A stretch of 13,235 nt of DNA from Terana coerulea (lineage: Eukaryota; Basidiomycota; Agaricomycetes; Polyporales; Phanerochaetaceae). Each line of letters begins with the position of its first letter. The stretch's first letter is position 1. The position numbers and the translations under genes are program-made. The notes beneath the pieces are model-generated. The model had not been told where the DNA came from. It ran no database searches and saw only the letters and a program-made list of their open reading frames with translations. The DNA lies in assembly GCA_024811115.1 (NCBI GenBank), contig JAKOGH010000274.1, positions 1 to 13,235 on the forward strand. Reading direction: 5' to 3'. Positions 1-7,680 of the stretch are shown here, piece after piece.

Positions 1-1571
1 TCACTGAGCCCGAGCAGCCTGCTGCTCGACCATGGACCCCGTCCTACTCTGTTTCTCGCCAAGGCTCGAGGAGCGATCTTCACGAAGAAGCTCCTGCAAC
101 TGAGGAGCCTACGGCTGAAAACATTGTGATCACCGAGGAGCCCCAGGCGACGGACGCCGTCGCTGAGCCTGCGCAGACTCTTCCCGACCATGGACGCCGT
201 CGTACTCCAGTCTCTCGTCAGGGCTCGAGGAGCGACCTCAAGGAAACGCCTGCAGCTGAAGAGTCTGCTGCCGAAGCACCTGTCGTCACGGAGGAGCCTC
301 AGGCAACTGAGACCGCTCGCCGAGGCTACGGAGGCTCTCCCGCGACGGCGGTGTCTGGGTACCGTCCTACTCCGTCTCCCGCCAGGGCTCCAGGAGCGAC
401 CTCAACCTCAACGAGCCCGCTCCTGAGGTTGAGAAGGCGGAGGCGGCCGCTGAGCCATCTGCTCCCATCATCGTCACGCCTGAGCCCGAGTCGGATGCGA
501 CTGGTGCACCTGCCGAGGAGCCTGCGGCTGCTGCTCCCACTGAGGTTCCCCAGCGACCGTGGACGCCGTCGTACTCGGTATCTCGCCAGGGCTCGAAGTC
601 TGATTTGAGCTCTCGCGAACTTGCGCCAGAGAACGACGTTGTCATCCCTCAGGTGCAGTCCCCTGAAGCCACCGAGGAGACTGAACCGCCGAAGGTTGAG
701 ACGCCGTCGATTGCGGTAGAGGATACGACGGAAGGTGAGAAGGCTGGTAATTACGAGGTACGAGATTGGGTTCTTTCGGGCGTGGGACGCATCTCTGATT
801 GGCTCTTGCAGGCATCCACGGAGGCAACTCAGGATCGCCCAGCTGTTGAGCGTTCGTCATCGTGGACTCCCTCGTACTCTGTATCGCAACAGGGCAGCCC
901 AGCCGGTACTCCGGCGGTCAAGCCTAAGGAGCTGGAGGAAGAGGACATCACCTCTGCGCCCAGACCCGAGTCTCCTGAGCAGCCTACGACCGAGGTATGT
1001 TGCCAGTCTTCACACCCACTACATGTCGCTCACATTGGATATAGCAGCTGGACACTAAGGTTGAGCAGCCTGAACGTCCTTGGACACCATCATACACGGT
1101 TACCAGCCAGGGTCCTGCTTCGCCGTCGGCTGAGGAGCAGTCGGATGTCGCGCCGAAAGCGTTCCCGACGACCGAGGTGGCGGAGCACGGACCCAAAGTG
1201 ACCACAAAGTGGGTTTCATTCCAGAATTTCATCGGTACGGTCAACCGAACAAATGCTTCGAACAGGCCCAGCGTCGCGCTGCCTCCCGCCGACGAAGCGG
1301 CACCGGCAGAGGCGTCGCCTGCGTCTGCGACCGCGGAGAGCCTCTCGCCCACGGCGCGCGACCGGCACGAGTCGTCGGCGTCGTCGAAGGTGCTCCCTGG
1401 GGGTGGATCTCCGGGACCCCCAAGTCGCCCGGAGGGAACCGGGCGTCGCTCGAGACCGCGGCGGGCGAGTTCGCCTCCCGGGACGCGTCCGCGCCCACGA
1501 GCACGCCCGCCGACGACGGCCACCACCAGCCCCAGAAAACAAAGAAGAGCAGGATGTGCATCATCATGTAG
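1..1571 (+). CDS. Unrecognised acidic repeat protein with C-terminal CaaX box (5' end outside window; frame broken)
   Basis: I do not recognise the family. The protein is low-complexity, rich in E, A, P, T and S, and probably disordered. A motif close to PWTPSYSVSRQGS recurs at about 30, 188, 356, 557, 860 and 1078, mostly 50-56 codons apart, with one double-length gap. Codons run in one frame from 3, in another from about 353 to 994, then across an intron (995-1047, GTATGT to GCAG, 53 bases). The last exon starts at 1048 and must change frame near the G run at 1399-1403 to reach the stop at 1569-1571. The downstream frame ends in KKSRMCIIM, a basic stretch followed by CaaX. Terminal Met in such a box normally favours farnesylation, so the inferred place is the cytosolic face of a membrane. 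Between about 170 and 360 the frame is also disturbed (an extra A near 209 and others). This could be sequencing error or decay. Confidence is good for the gene, low for its role. Confidence 0.72.
995..1047 (+). other. Intron in the CaaX repeat-protein gene
   Basis: GTATGT donor and ATAGCAG acceptor, 53 bases. Removing it joins the glutamate codon at 992 to the leucine codon at 1048 in phase 0, and the next copy of the PWTPSY motif follows at 1078 in the joined frame. Confidence 0.8.
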
Positions 1572-2542
1572 AGGTCGAGTCACGCGGATTGCAAGTTACG
1601 AGAGGATTTTTCATGGGGCTCTGTGGTCCATATCTTACGACGTTCACATCTAAACGGCACTCCCACCCTTTCTAATGGATCCACGCATAGGCTCTTGGTC
1701 AAGTTTGGTTTCGTATCTACTCTTTCTCCATCTACACGCACGTTCCTACATACCACTTTCGCGCACTGTTTTCCCTTTGACGTCTTTTCCGGCACGGGTT
1801 CAGGACAGAGGATCACGCATGCTCTCCACCACCGCACGGCTTGTTACACAATTGCAATATATTGAATTTCCAACTTGTACTTCGTGCATCATTTCATGTC
1901 GGTGAGCTAGTTGAGCCCTGCAGCCGCCTCTTTGCTATATTCCGCGGTCATATGCAGAGAACTCGGGGGCGAGTAACGGCGGACGAGGCCTCGTCGATGC
2001 GTATTTGCGGGATCGCGGGGACCGTTGCCCGCCTCCAGCTCCGCTCTGTGCAACTATCGGAGCCAAGTGAGTACAGCTTGAAACTGCTCACAGCGCCAGA
2101 CTGAGGTTGTGCGGTAGGCCATTTTAGGCCCACTCTCACCGTAGCCTGTGACCGCCGCCGGGCGCGGACGGTTCATGCTCTGGATAACTTCTGGTCAGTC
2201 TCGGTATGTGTTCGAGCCCTCTTGGCGCATGTCCAAAGCTTGTTCGAGTATATGACGATTGAAATGCTGGAAATACAAACGAGTGATCACTGGGCTGATG
2301 CTCTGTGACGAGAAGCATCGCTTCTGCCCGTCTGGCTGGTGCTTGTGACCTGGCCCTTGTGGCGCGAGTCCAACTGGGCAGAGCAGGACATCGCTGCCCG
2401 CGCTGAGAGTACGGCAGGCATCTCCGGGCAAGACGCTTCTACACCGCTTCTACGCGCACCCGCGCATGGCCCAGCACCGTTCTCGTGATCGGGCGAAGCT
2501 TCTGGCTTAGTTGTCGTGGAGGACGAGCATCGGGGCGTTGAG
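1572..2542. other. Intergenic region, no gene seen
   Basis: This is the space between the CaaX gene and the cerato-platanin promoter. Several short open frames exist on both strands, but none has family resemblance, splice support or a convincing start context. It should contain the 3' untranslated part of the first gene and the upstream control region of the second. I found no clear repeat or RNA gene. Confidence 0.5.
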
Positions 2543-2549
2543 TATATAA
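2543..2549 (+). promoter_or_regulatory. TATA box of the cerato-platanin gene
   Basis: TATATAA lies 110 bases before the ATG at 2659. The sequence after it is suitable for a leader of about 80 bases. A clean TATA box at this distance suits a strongly or inducibly expressed secreted protein gene. Confidence 0.65.
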
Positions 2550-2658
2550 TGTGGAGGGAGAGCAGCGGAGAAAGGCATCCTCGAAAGCTCTCGAGATCTC
2601 TCATACGCACTCTATCATCCGCCTCACGTCTATCAAATACCTCTCTAATCCGACCATA

Positions 2659-3156
2659 ATGAAGTTCTCCACTGTCGCCACCGCCCTCGCCTTCGCTGCC
2701 GCCGCTGTTGCAGCCCCTCTGCTACCACCACCGTCACCGTCTCCTACGACCAGGTGTACGACAACGCAGCTGGTGACCTCCACACCGTCGCCTGCTCCGA
2801 CGGCCCCAACGGCCTCTTGACCAAGGGTGAGGTCTTCCGCTCTTTGTCACCCCTTCGAGCCACTTGCTGACCGTCTTTTGTACAGGCTTCACCACCTTCG
2901 GGTCCCTGCCCGGCTTCTCCAACATCGGCGGCGCGGCCGCGGTCCCGGGCTGGAACTCTCCCGAGTGCGGCTCGTGCTGGCAGCTTTCGTTCAACGGCAC
3001 GTCGATCAACGTGCTCGCGATCGACCACACCGACGCGGGTTTCAACATCGCGCTCGGCGCGCTCAACAAGCTCACGCACGGCCAGGGCCAGTTCCTCGGG
3101 CGCATCAACGCGCAGGCGACCCCGTCGCGGGCACCGCGTGCGGCCTCCCGGCTTGA
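2659..3156 (+). CDS. Cerato-platanin family secreted protein (frame broken at two C runs)
   Basis: Cerato-platanins are small, secreted, four-cysteine fungal proteins with an expansin-like barrel fold. They bind chitin or glucan oligomers and can elicit plant defence. The ATG at 2659 begins MKFSTVATALAFAAAAVAA, a typical signal peptide. One intron (2827-2885, GTGAGG to ACAG, branch GCTGAC) follows AAG-G in phase 1. Exon 2 holds family hallmarks: GFTTFGSLPGF, PECGSCWQL, INVLAIDHTDAGFNIAL. The four expected cysteines are all visible: one before the intron, two in CGSC and one in GTACGL near the end. They do not share one frame. The frame slips by one base near the C4 run at 2714-2717, just after the signal peptide, and again near the C4 run at 3120-3123. 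The family-like end is the stop at 3154-3156. Length, about 140 codons, is normal. The gene is either intact with two sequencing errors or a recent pseudogene. Confidence 0.88.
2827..2885 (+). other. Coding intron of the cerato-platanin gene
   Basis: 59 bases, GTGAGG donor, GCTGAC branch site at 2866-2871, TACAG acceptor. Its removal joins the conserved regions on either side in phase 1. Confidence 0.85.
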
Positions 3157-3167
3157 GCGGTTGCGTG

Positions 3168-3355
3168 CTATGGTGAGTCGTTCTTGTGGTTTGGTGCGAA
3201 AGCGGGGTGGGTACTGACATGCTGTCTGGCTAGCAAACAACTCCCCGCTGCTAACGTCCAAAACGTTCGACTGAAAGCTTTCGTTACTTGGACAATCATT
3301 TCACGGACTTGATGACTTACGTACCATTCATGAACGGACACAGTTGTTGTAATCA
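3168..3355 (+). repeat. Cerato-platanin 3' duplication, copy A
   Basis: The stretch from just after the stop codon, including the 3' intron and the following part, is repeated imperfectly about 250 bases downstream (3420-3600). Shared blocks include TGGCTAGCAAACAA against TGGCTGGCGAACAA, and GAAAGCTTTCGTTACTTGG, which is nearly exact in both. Confidence 0.75.
3173..3233 (+). other. Probable intron in the 3' untranslated region of the cerato-platanin gene
   Basis: GTGAGT donor 17 bases after the stop codon, ACTGAC branch at 3213-3218, GGCTAG acceptor, 61 bases. All three signals are near consensus, so the transcript is probably spliced after the stop. If the frame were read through instead, it would end soon after. 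Confidence 0.55.
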
Positions 3356-3419
3356 GTACGGACTTCGTCTTCGGACTCTTCACGGACTGTAATAGTAGGG
3401 TGTAATAGCCAGTTGATCA

Positions 3420-3600
3420 ACCATGAGGAAGTCTTGTGTGGGTACAAGAATGCCATAATGCGGGTTGACGTGCCATCTGGCTGGCGAACAATTCTCTGCT
3501 GCTGTCGTCCAAAGCATTCTTCCGAAAGCTTTCGTTACTTGGGCAATTATCTTTCAGGGAAACGGTGACTCGCTTACCATCCGTGAATGAGTTTTGTAGC
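3420..3600 (+). repeat. Cerato-platanin 3' duplication, copy B
   Basis: Second, diverged copy of the unit at 3168-3355, in the same orientation. The coding part is not repeated here, and the splice signals of copy A are not well kept. It may be the tail of a lost tandem gene copy. Confidence 0.72.
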
Positions 3601-3733
3601 AAGCCCTCACCCGTTTGCGCGAGGGAACCCTCTTCTACTTCGCTAGTCGATGTTCTCTGTCCTCCCCGTGCGGCTGCCTGATTTCCTTCGCCATCTCAAT
3701 GCCTTCTCTGCGTCTTCCCTACAGCTCTGCTGC

Positions 3734-4020
3734 TTAAGAAGCACCTGAGCGTATGCGCGTGTTTGTTAACTGGGCTTATTGATAATTTGGAGACTTACGT
3801 GAAGCTCCGGAGATCATCGCTAACCTGCCGCTACCAGCCTCAGCCTCCAATGAATCGGTCGACTCTTGTGTCCAAAATATCCCGGGGAAATCTGAGATAG
3901 CGACGTAAGTTAGCTCGGCTTTATGATGACAAGGGAGCTTTGAAGTGACCTGGCAGGGCTGCGACCTTGCAACCGGCGTAGAGGTAGAACCTTCATCGAG
4001 AACCAGCTTCTCCAGTTCGT
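3734..4020 (-). other. Possible fragment of an unrecognised spliced gene
   Basis: Two good introns can be read on the minus strand. One is at 3949-3892 (58 bases, GTCACT donor, GCTAACTT branch, TCTCAG acceptor). The other is at 3798-3745 (54 bases, GTAAGT donor, GTTAAC branch, GCTCAG acceptor). The exon between them is 93 bases and open in one frame, and the next exon would stop after a few codons at 3734. In that frame the upstream exon meets a stop close to the splice site, so no long protein can be assembled. No family is recognised. It could be a relic, the end of a gene with a further unseen intron, or chance. Confidence 0.25.
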
Positions 4021-4182
4021 AAGAGTGATTCTTGAGTTAAAGATCAATCAAACGGAAGATATAAGAGGTCATTAGCGTGGCGGAAACAACAGTCGAAAAG
4101 TATGAGTTGCCAGTGCGCAGGACATGGTGGGCTTGCAACAAGCTTGGGAAGGAAAAGGCGCCACGGCAGCAGCATGGCAGCG

Positions 4183-4208
4183 TACTATGGGTGGCCCCCT
4201 TTTGATAA
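4183..4208. repeat. 26-base inverted repeat, left copy
   Basis: TACTATGGGTGGCCCCCTTT and the next six bases are found exactly, in reverse complement, at 4820-4845. Similarity does not extend clearly beyond the 26 bases. Confidence 0.85.
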
Positions 4209-4819
4209 ACGGGACAGATGTGATACTTCAGGTCCAGCGGCCGACACACTCAAGCGTTGACCTCGGGATTATTTTCTAAGATACACAGTAGCTATCGAAG
4301 CATGCCTGTCTACTCAGAAAGCTCGAAAATGAAGGAGGGAGGTGTAGGAATTACGGAAGGTGTTCAAGAAGATCGTTTACAGTCTGAATCAGAGTGCTGA
4401 TGGGCTCACCTTGCCAGATCCCTCCAGGGAAACACTGTCAAAGTTGCAGGCAGTATTTCACATATGTATAGCTATGATTTGCACATCTTTGCAGCATGCC
4501 GATGCTGTTTGTGCGTGAAGGACTGCTCAATTATCACTTCGAGGACCGGTTTGTGAGCGCTAAAACTGTTGATTGACCAATGAGGTGAGCGGATTTCGTC
4601 ACGAATATGGGAATTTTGTGATGGCGCAGTTTCTCCGAGTTATCATTACTGGGTCCACCCAGAGTTGTCTTTTCGGAACCCTTCCGATGAAGTCTGTAGC
4701 CCAAGAAGAAATACAGAAAAAATACGGACATGTAAACAAGACTGTGTTGCACGCAGATATGTAAAATCACGGAGAAAGGGAGAGGGAATGAGGCGCAGTG
4801 CTGCAGAAAGTCGAAAGTG
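4209..4819. other. Region between the 26-base inverted repeats, no gene seen
   Basis: Short open frames only. A plus-strand frame from 4573 (63 codons) carries HEYGNFVM, which loosely recalls a Pumilio repeat, but this is a single short match without further repeats. No transposase motif is visible. Confidence 0.4.
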
Positions 4820-4845
4820 TTATCAAAAGGGGGCCACCCATAGTA
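4820..4845. repeat. 26-base inverted repeat, right copy
   Basis: Exact reverse complement of 4183-4208. The pair encloses 611 bases with no recognisable gene, as expected for a degraded small inverted-repeat element or two opposed copies of a dispersed repeat. Confidence 0.85.
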
Positions 4846-4908
4846 TTGCAAGCGTATTGGGCAACGCGTTGGGCCAGGGAGTATGTGATTTGGACGCTCT
4901 GTGCCAGC

Positions 4909-4944
4909 GTCTGTGCCGTCTGTGCCGTCTGTTCCGTCTGTCCC
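4909..4944 (+). repeat. Minisatellite, four 9-base units
   Basis: Four tandem units of the form GTCTGTGCC: two exact, then GTCTGTTCC and GTCTGTCCC. The bases 4909-4931 also pair with 5248-5270 in inverted orientation with one mismatch. Confidence 0.85.
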
Positions 4945-5247
4945 GCTCGGCATACCTCGGCCCGCGCTTTCTCTGATCCGCCGTCAGATTCAATCGGGCT
5001 TTGCTGCCTCCACATCGTTTGCGGCAAGCACCCCCGCAGTCGTCGCCGCCAGCCCCGTACATAACTACTACTCCCTCAAGTATGCATACAGCTATGCCTA
5101 CCAGGGCTTCAATATATTTATATTTATATTTCTCCATAGATCCTTAGGCCATCAAAGCCGAATGCCCCGAGTCTAGTTGGGAATGCCGAAGATGCCGCCA
5201 TCACTGATAGATTGTAAACGCTCATGGCACAGACAGCCAGGCGCCCG

Positions 5248-5270
5248 CAGATGGCACAGACGGCACAGAC
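5248..5270. repeat. Inverted partner of the 9-base minisatellite
   Basis: CAGATGGCACAGACGGCACA and the next three bases form the reverse complement of 4909-4931 with one mismatch. A further related ATGGCACAGACAG lies just before it at 5224-5236. Confidence 0.75.
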
Positions 5271-5303
5271 TGTCCAGCTCAGCGTTGCGCGGTTAGTAAC
5301 TGG

Positions 5304-5324
5304 GTTATCACGGTGAGTGATAAC
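5304..5324. repeat. Perfect hairpin, 8-base stem
   Basis: GTTATCAC, five-base loop, GTGATAAC. It is the first of several short hairpins in a stretch rich in GTTAAC and AGTTA. Confidence 0.7.
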
Positions 5325-5340
5325 TTAACGTAACTGGGTT

Positions 5341-5361
5341 GCAACTTAGTTAACAAGTTGC
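5341..5361. repeat. Perfect hairpin, 7-base stem
   Basis: GCAACTT, loop AGTTAAC, AAGTTGC. It lies 16 bases after the previous hairpin. Confidence 0.7.
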
Positions 5362-5584
5362 GTGTTAACTCAACTTTGCGGTTTCCGGGTCCTGCTCTCG
5401 GCTATCTCCGTCAGCCAATCAGAGACCTCAGTTAGCGACCTGAAGGCTGACGGTTAACCTGAGCGCGGACCCCACGACTACCGGCGTCCTGCTGCGCGTT
5501 TAAATTTCAGTTGCCGATCACGTGGAAGGTGGCATAGTTATAGTTACAGTTAAGTTACCCCGGTTAAGGTTTTAACTAACGGGG

Positions 5585-5599
5585 CTAGTTCATAACTAG
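5585..5599. repeat. Perfect hairpin, 6-base stem
   Basis: CTAGTT, loop CAT, AACTAG. It lies just before the left end of the large palindrome, followed by another GTTAAC. Confidence 0.6.
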
Positions 5600-5634
5600 T
5601 TGTTAACTGTCGCAGCGCTGGTCCAGCTCCCGGA

Positions 5635-6319
5635 CACTGCGGAACCCAAGAGATAAATCCCGGGGATTTATGGTGTAAACACGTGGTGGTCTGAAACAAA
5701 ACAGCCAGCATAAGTCACGCGCATTAATTAGATATTCCTTTTTGGGAGATATATCCCTTAAATGAACGCGTAAATCTACCTGACTAACTCTATATCCTTC
5801 CCCAATAACTCACAGAGCTTTATTCTGAGAATAAATCCCTTATATCTCTTGTAGCTTTTCTGTGGATTTATAATGAGCACATTACTTGTAGGCAACAAGA
5901 TAAATTGACTAGATAAATTAAAAAAACAAGTCGCACATGTATCCAGCATGAACTAGATGGAGGTCTTCAGAATACATCCGTGGGATTTATTGTGGTGATA
6001 TATTCCACCTAAAACAGTGAGAGATATTGAGAACATATGGTTGACATAAGTAAGATAAAGAATGCAGATATATTCATCATAAATCACATATTGCATATCT
6101 CCAGGATAAATCCAGCAGAACCTCAGACACTTAGAAACAAAGATGTCTGCGGAAGATAGTAGTTAGTCACATTCACCATAAGCCTTTTGACTATGGACAC
6201 TAAACATGCAATGCACATTAGTAGATTCACATACAATTGCAAATCTAGTGAGGGCTATCAACTTTTGTATACTTTGCACAATGGCGGTGTATTTGTAGAA
6301 CTTTGTTGCCCAAGTTAAC
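5635..6319 (+). repeat. Left arm of the large imperfect palindrome
   Basis: About 685 AT-rich bases that match the right arm (6414-7107) in reverse complement along their whole length, roughly four bases in five, with small gaps. Matched landmarks from outside in are: CACTGCGGAACC with GGTTCCGCAGTG; CAGCATAAGTCAC with GTGACTTATGCTG; TTGACATAAGTAAGATAAAG with its complement near 6683-6702; and GCCCAAGTTAAC with GTTAACTTGGGC. There is no coding region. Six copies of ATAAATCC or its complement lie in this arm. Confidence 0.92.
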
Positions 6320-6413
6320 AACCTCGGCCAGATTGCACTGTTTTGACGTTGGCTAGTGTTAGCATCATCAGTCAGAGTCCCCATGGGGCATAAACGTGTA
6401 AGTGCTGACCATA
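6320..6413. other. Unpaired centre of the large palindrome
   Basis: 94 bases that do not match across the axis as a whole. They contain one exact 10-base palindrome, CCCCATGGGG, at 6379-6388. The arms resume on either side with GCCCAAGTTAAC and its complement. Confidence 0.75.
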
Positions 6414-7107
6414 GTTAACTTGGGCAGCGAAGTTCTACGAATACACCGCTATTGTGCAATGTATGCAAAAGTTCAAGATAGTCCTTGCTGGATTTGCAGT
6501 TGTATCTGAATATACCAATGTGCATACTAGTAAGTTCATTGTTAGTAATCAAAACTCTCATATTGAATGAGTCTATGTCTAACTACTACATTCAGCAGAC
6601 ATTTATGTTTCTAAGTGTCCGAGGTCCTGCTGGATTTATCCTGGAGATATGTGGTACGTGATTTATGATGAATATATCTGCATTCTTTATCTTACTTATG
6701 TCAACCGTGTGTTCTTGATATCTCTCACTGAGCTAGGTGGAATATATTGCCACAGTAAATCCTGTGGATGTATTCTGAAAACCTCTGTTTATTTCATGCT
6801 AGATACATGTACAGCTTGTTTTGTATTTGTCCAAGGAATGTATCTTGTTGCTTACAAGTAATGTGCCCATTATAAATCCACAGAACAGCTATGAGAGATA
6901 CAAGGGATTTATTGTCAGAATAAAGCTCTATGAGTTATCGGGAAGGATACAGAGTTAGGTGCGCAGATTTATGTATTCATTTAAGTTGTATATCTCCTGA
7001 AATGGAATATTTAATCAATCCGTGTGACTTATGCTGGCCATTTTGTTTCAGACTCCCACGTGTTGACACAATAAATCCCCAGGATTTATCTCTTAGGTTC
7101 CGCAGTG
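6414..7107 (-). repeat. Right arm of the large imperfect palindrome
   Basis: Reverse complement counterpart of 5635-6319. Short open frames here (for example 6649-6861 and 6930-7229) have no family resemblance and no equivalent in the other arm, so they are chance. Homology fades past 7107. Confidence 0.92.
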
Positions 7108-7218
7108 GGACGCTCTCCAGGTCGAGGATCAATATCGATCAATCGCGATATGAGAATGGCTGTGATTCTGCGAGAATATCAGCTGTTGAAAATCCCAGTA
7201 ATTTCTGTGGTGAACGCA

Positions 7219-7231
7219 CGTGCATATAAAG
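7219..7231 (+). promoter_or_regulatory. Possible TATA-type promoter element without an evident gene
   Basis: GCATATAAAGG follows a CACGTG E-box core at 7216-7221, just outside the large palindrome. No open reading frame of useful length follows on this strand, so it may be the start of a non-coding transcript, a remnant, or chance. Confidence 0.25.
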
Positions 7232-7410
7232 GAAAGGAGGTAAGATCCTCCCTAAAGAACCATCAGTGCTCGAATTCGACATGAGTGTCATGCTGTTCTG
7301 CGCACCGAGAAGTAGAAGATGACTAGCTGAAGAGTGTTGAGCGCAAGCACAGTTCCATCAGCAAAGTTGCATTGGCGCTGAACGGTACTGACAGGTACTG
7401 ATGAAGCCAT

Positions 7411-7461
7411 CTCAGTGCGCTTCAGTCCCTTCAGTGCCGTCAGCGCCTGCCAGTCTCAGTA
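7411..7461 (+). repeat. TCAG-rich short-period repeat, block 1
   Basis: TCAGTGCGCT, TCAGTCCCT, TCAGTGCCG, TCAGCGCC and similar units follow each other every 9-11 bases. The same vocabulary returns in the block at 7643-7690. Confidence 0.65.
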
Positions 7462-7642
7462 GTCGTTTTGAGCACTCTCAGACGTTTTTGACCCCTCTTG
7501 CATCCGTCTCTTGCAGCAAAGCTTCGGTGAGTAAACCATCATCATTGATGTCCAGCATAGCTTATGAAACATGAGGAACTAAGGAAATACAAAATTTAGC
7601 AAAAGTCCGGCTTCAGCAGGGCTCGAACTTCGGTTCCAAACC

Positions 7643-7680
7643 GCTCGTCAGCGCTCTCAGTGCTCGTCAGCGCTCATCAG
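7643..7680 (+). repeat. TCAG-rich tandem repeat, block 2 (two 19-base units)
   Basis: GCTCGTCAGCGCTCTCAGT is followed directly by GCTCGTCAGCGCTCATCAG, and then by TCAGTGCTTG. It lies about 90 bases from the last surviving exon of the truncated DUF6533 gene. Confidence 0.7.

Noticed and set aside
126..608. 160-codon open frame rich in arginine and leucine at its end
   Set aside because: Only its first part matches the repeat protein. The tail is an out-of-frame reading of codons that continue in another frame to 994.
984..1583. Long minus-strand frame opposite the CaaX gene
   Set aside because: It is a shadow of GC-rich coding sequence on the plus strand, with no family marks.
2734..3261. 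Minus-strand frames of 158-175 codons over the cerato-platanin gene
   Set aside because: They are antisense shadows of a gene whose identity is clear on the plus strand.
4573..4764. Short frame with HEYGNFVM, recalling a Pumilio repeat
   Set aside because: One partial repeat only, with no others around it and no splice support. The match is probably chance.
4534..4953. 139-codon minus-strand frame with a GTDGTDGTD run
   Set aside because: The run comes from the 9-base minisatellite, and the rest has no family resemblance.
5290..5610. Telomere-like or centromere-like repeat
   Set aside because: The GTTAAC and AGTTA words are irregular, without a constant unit or period, and do not match the TTAGGG repeat of fungi.
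7612..7650. Possible tRNA or tRNA-derived SINE on the minus strand (GTTCGAGCCC, like a B box)
   Set aside because: The T-stem bases on the two sides do not pair, and no acceptor stem or A box at the right spacing was found.
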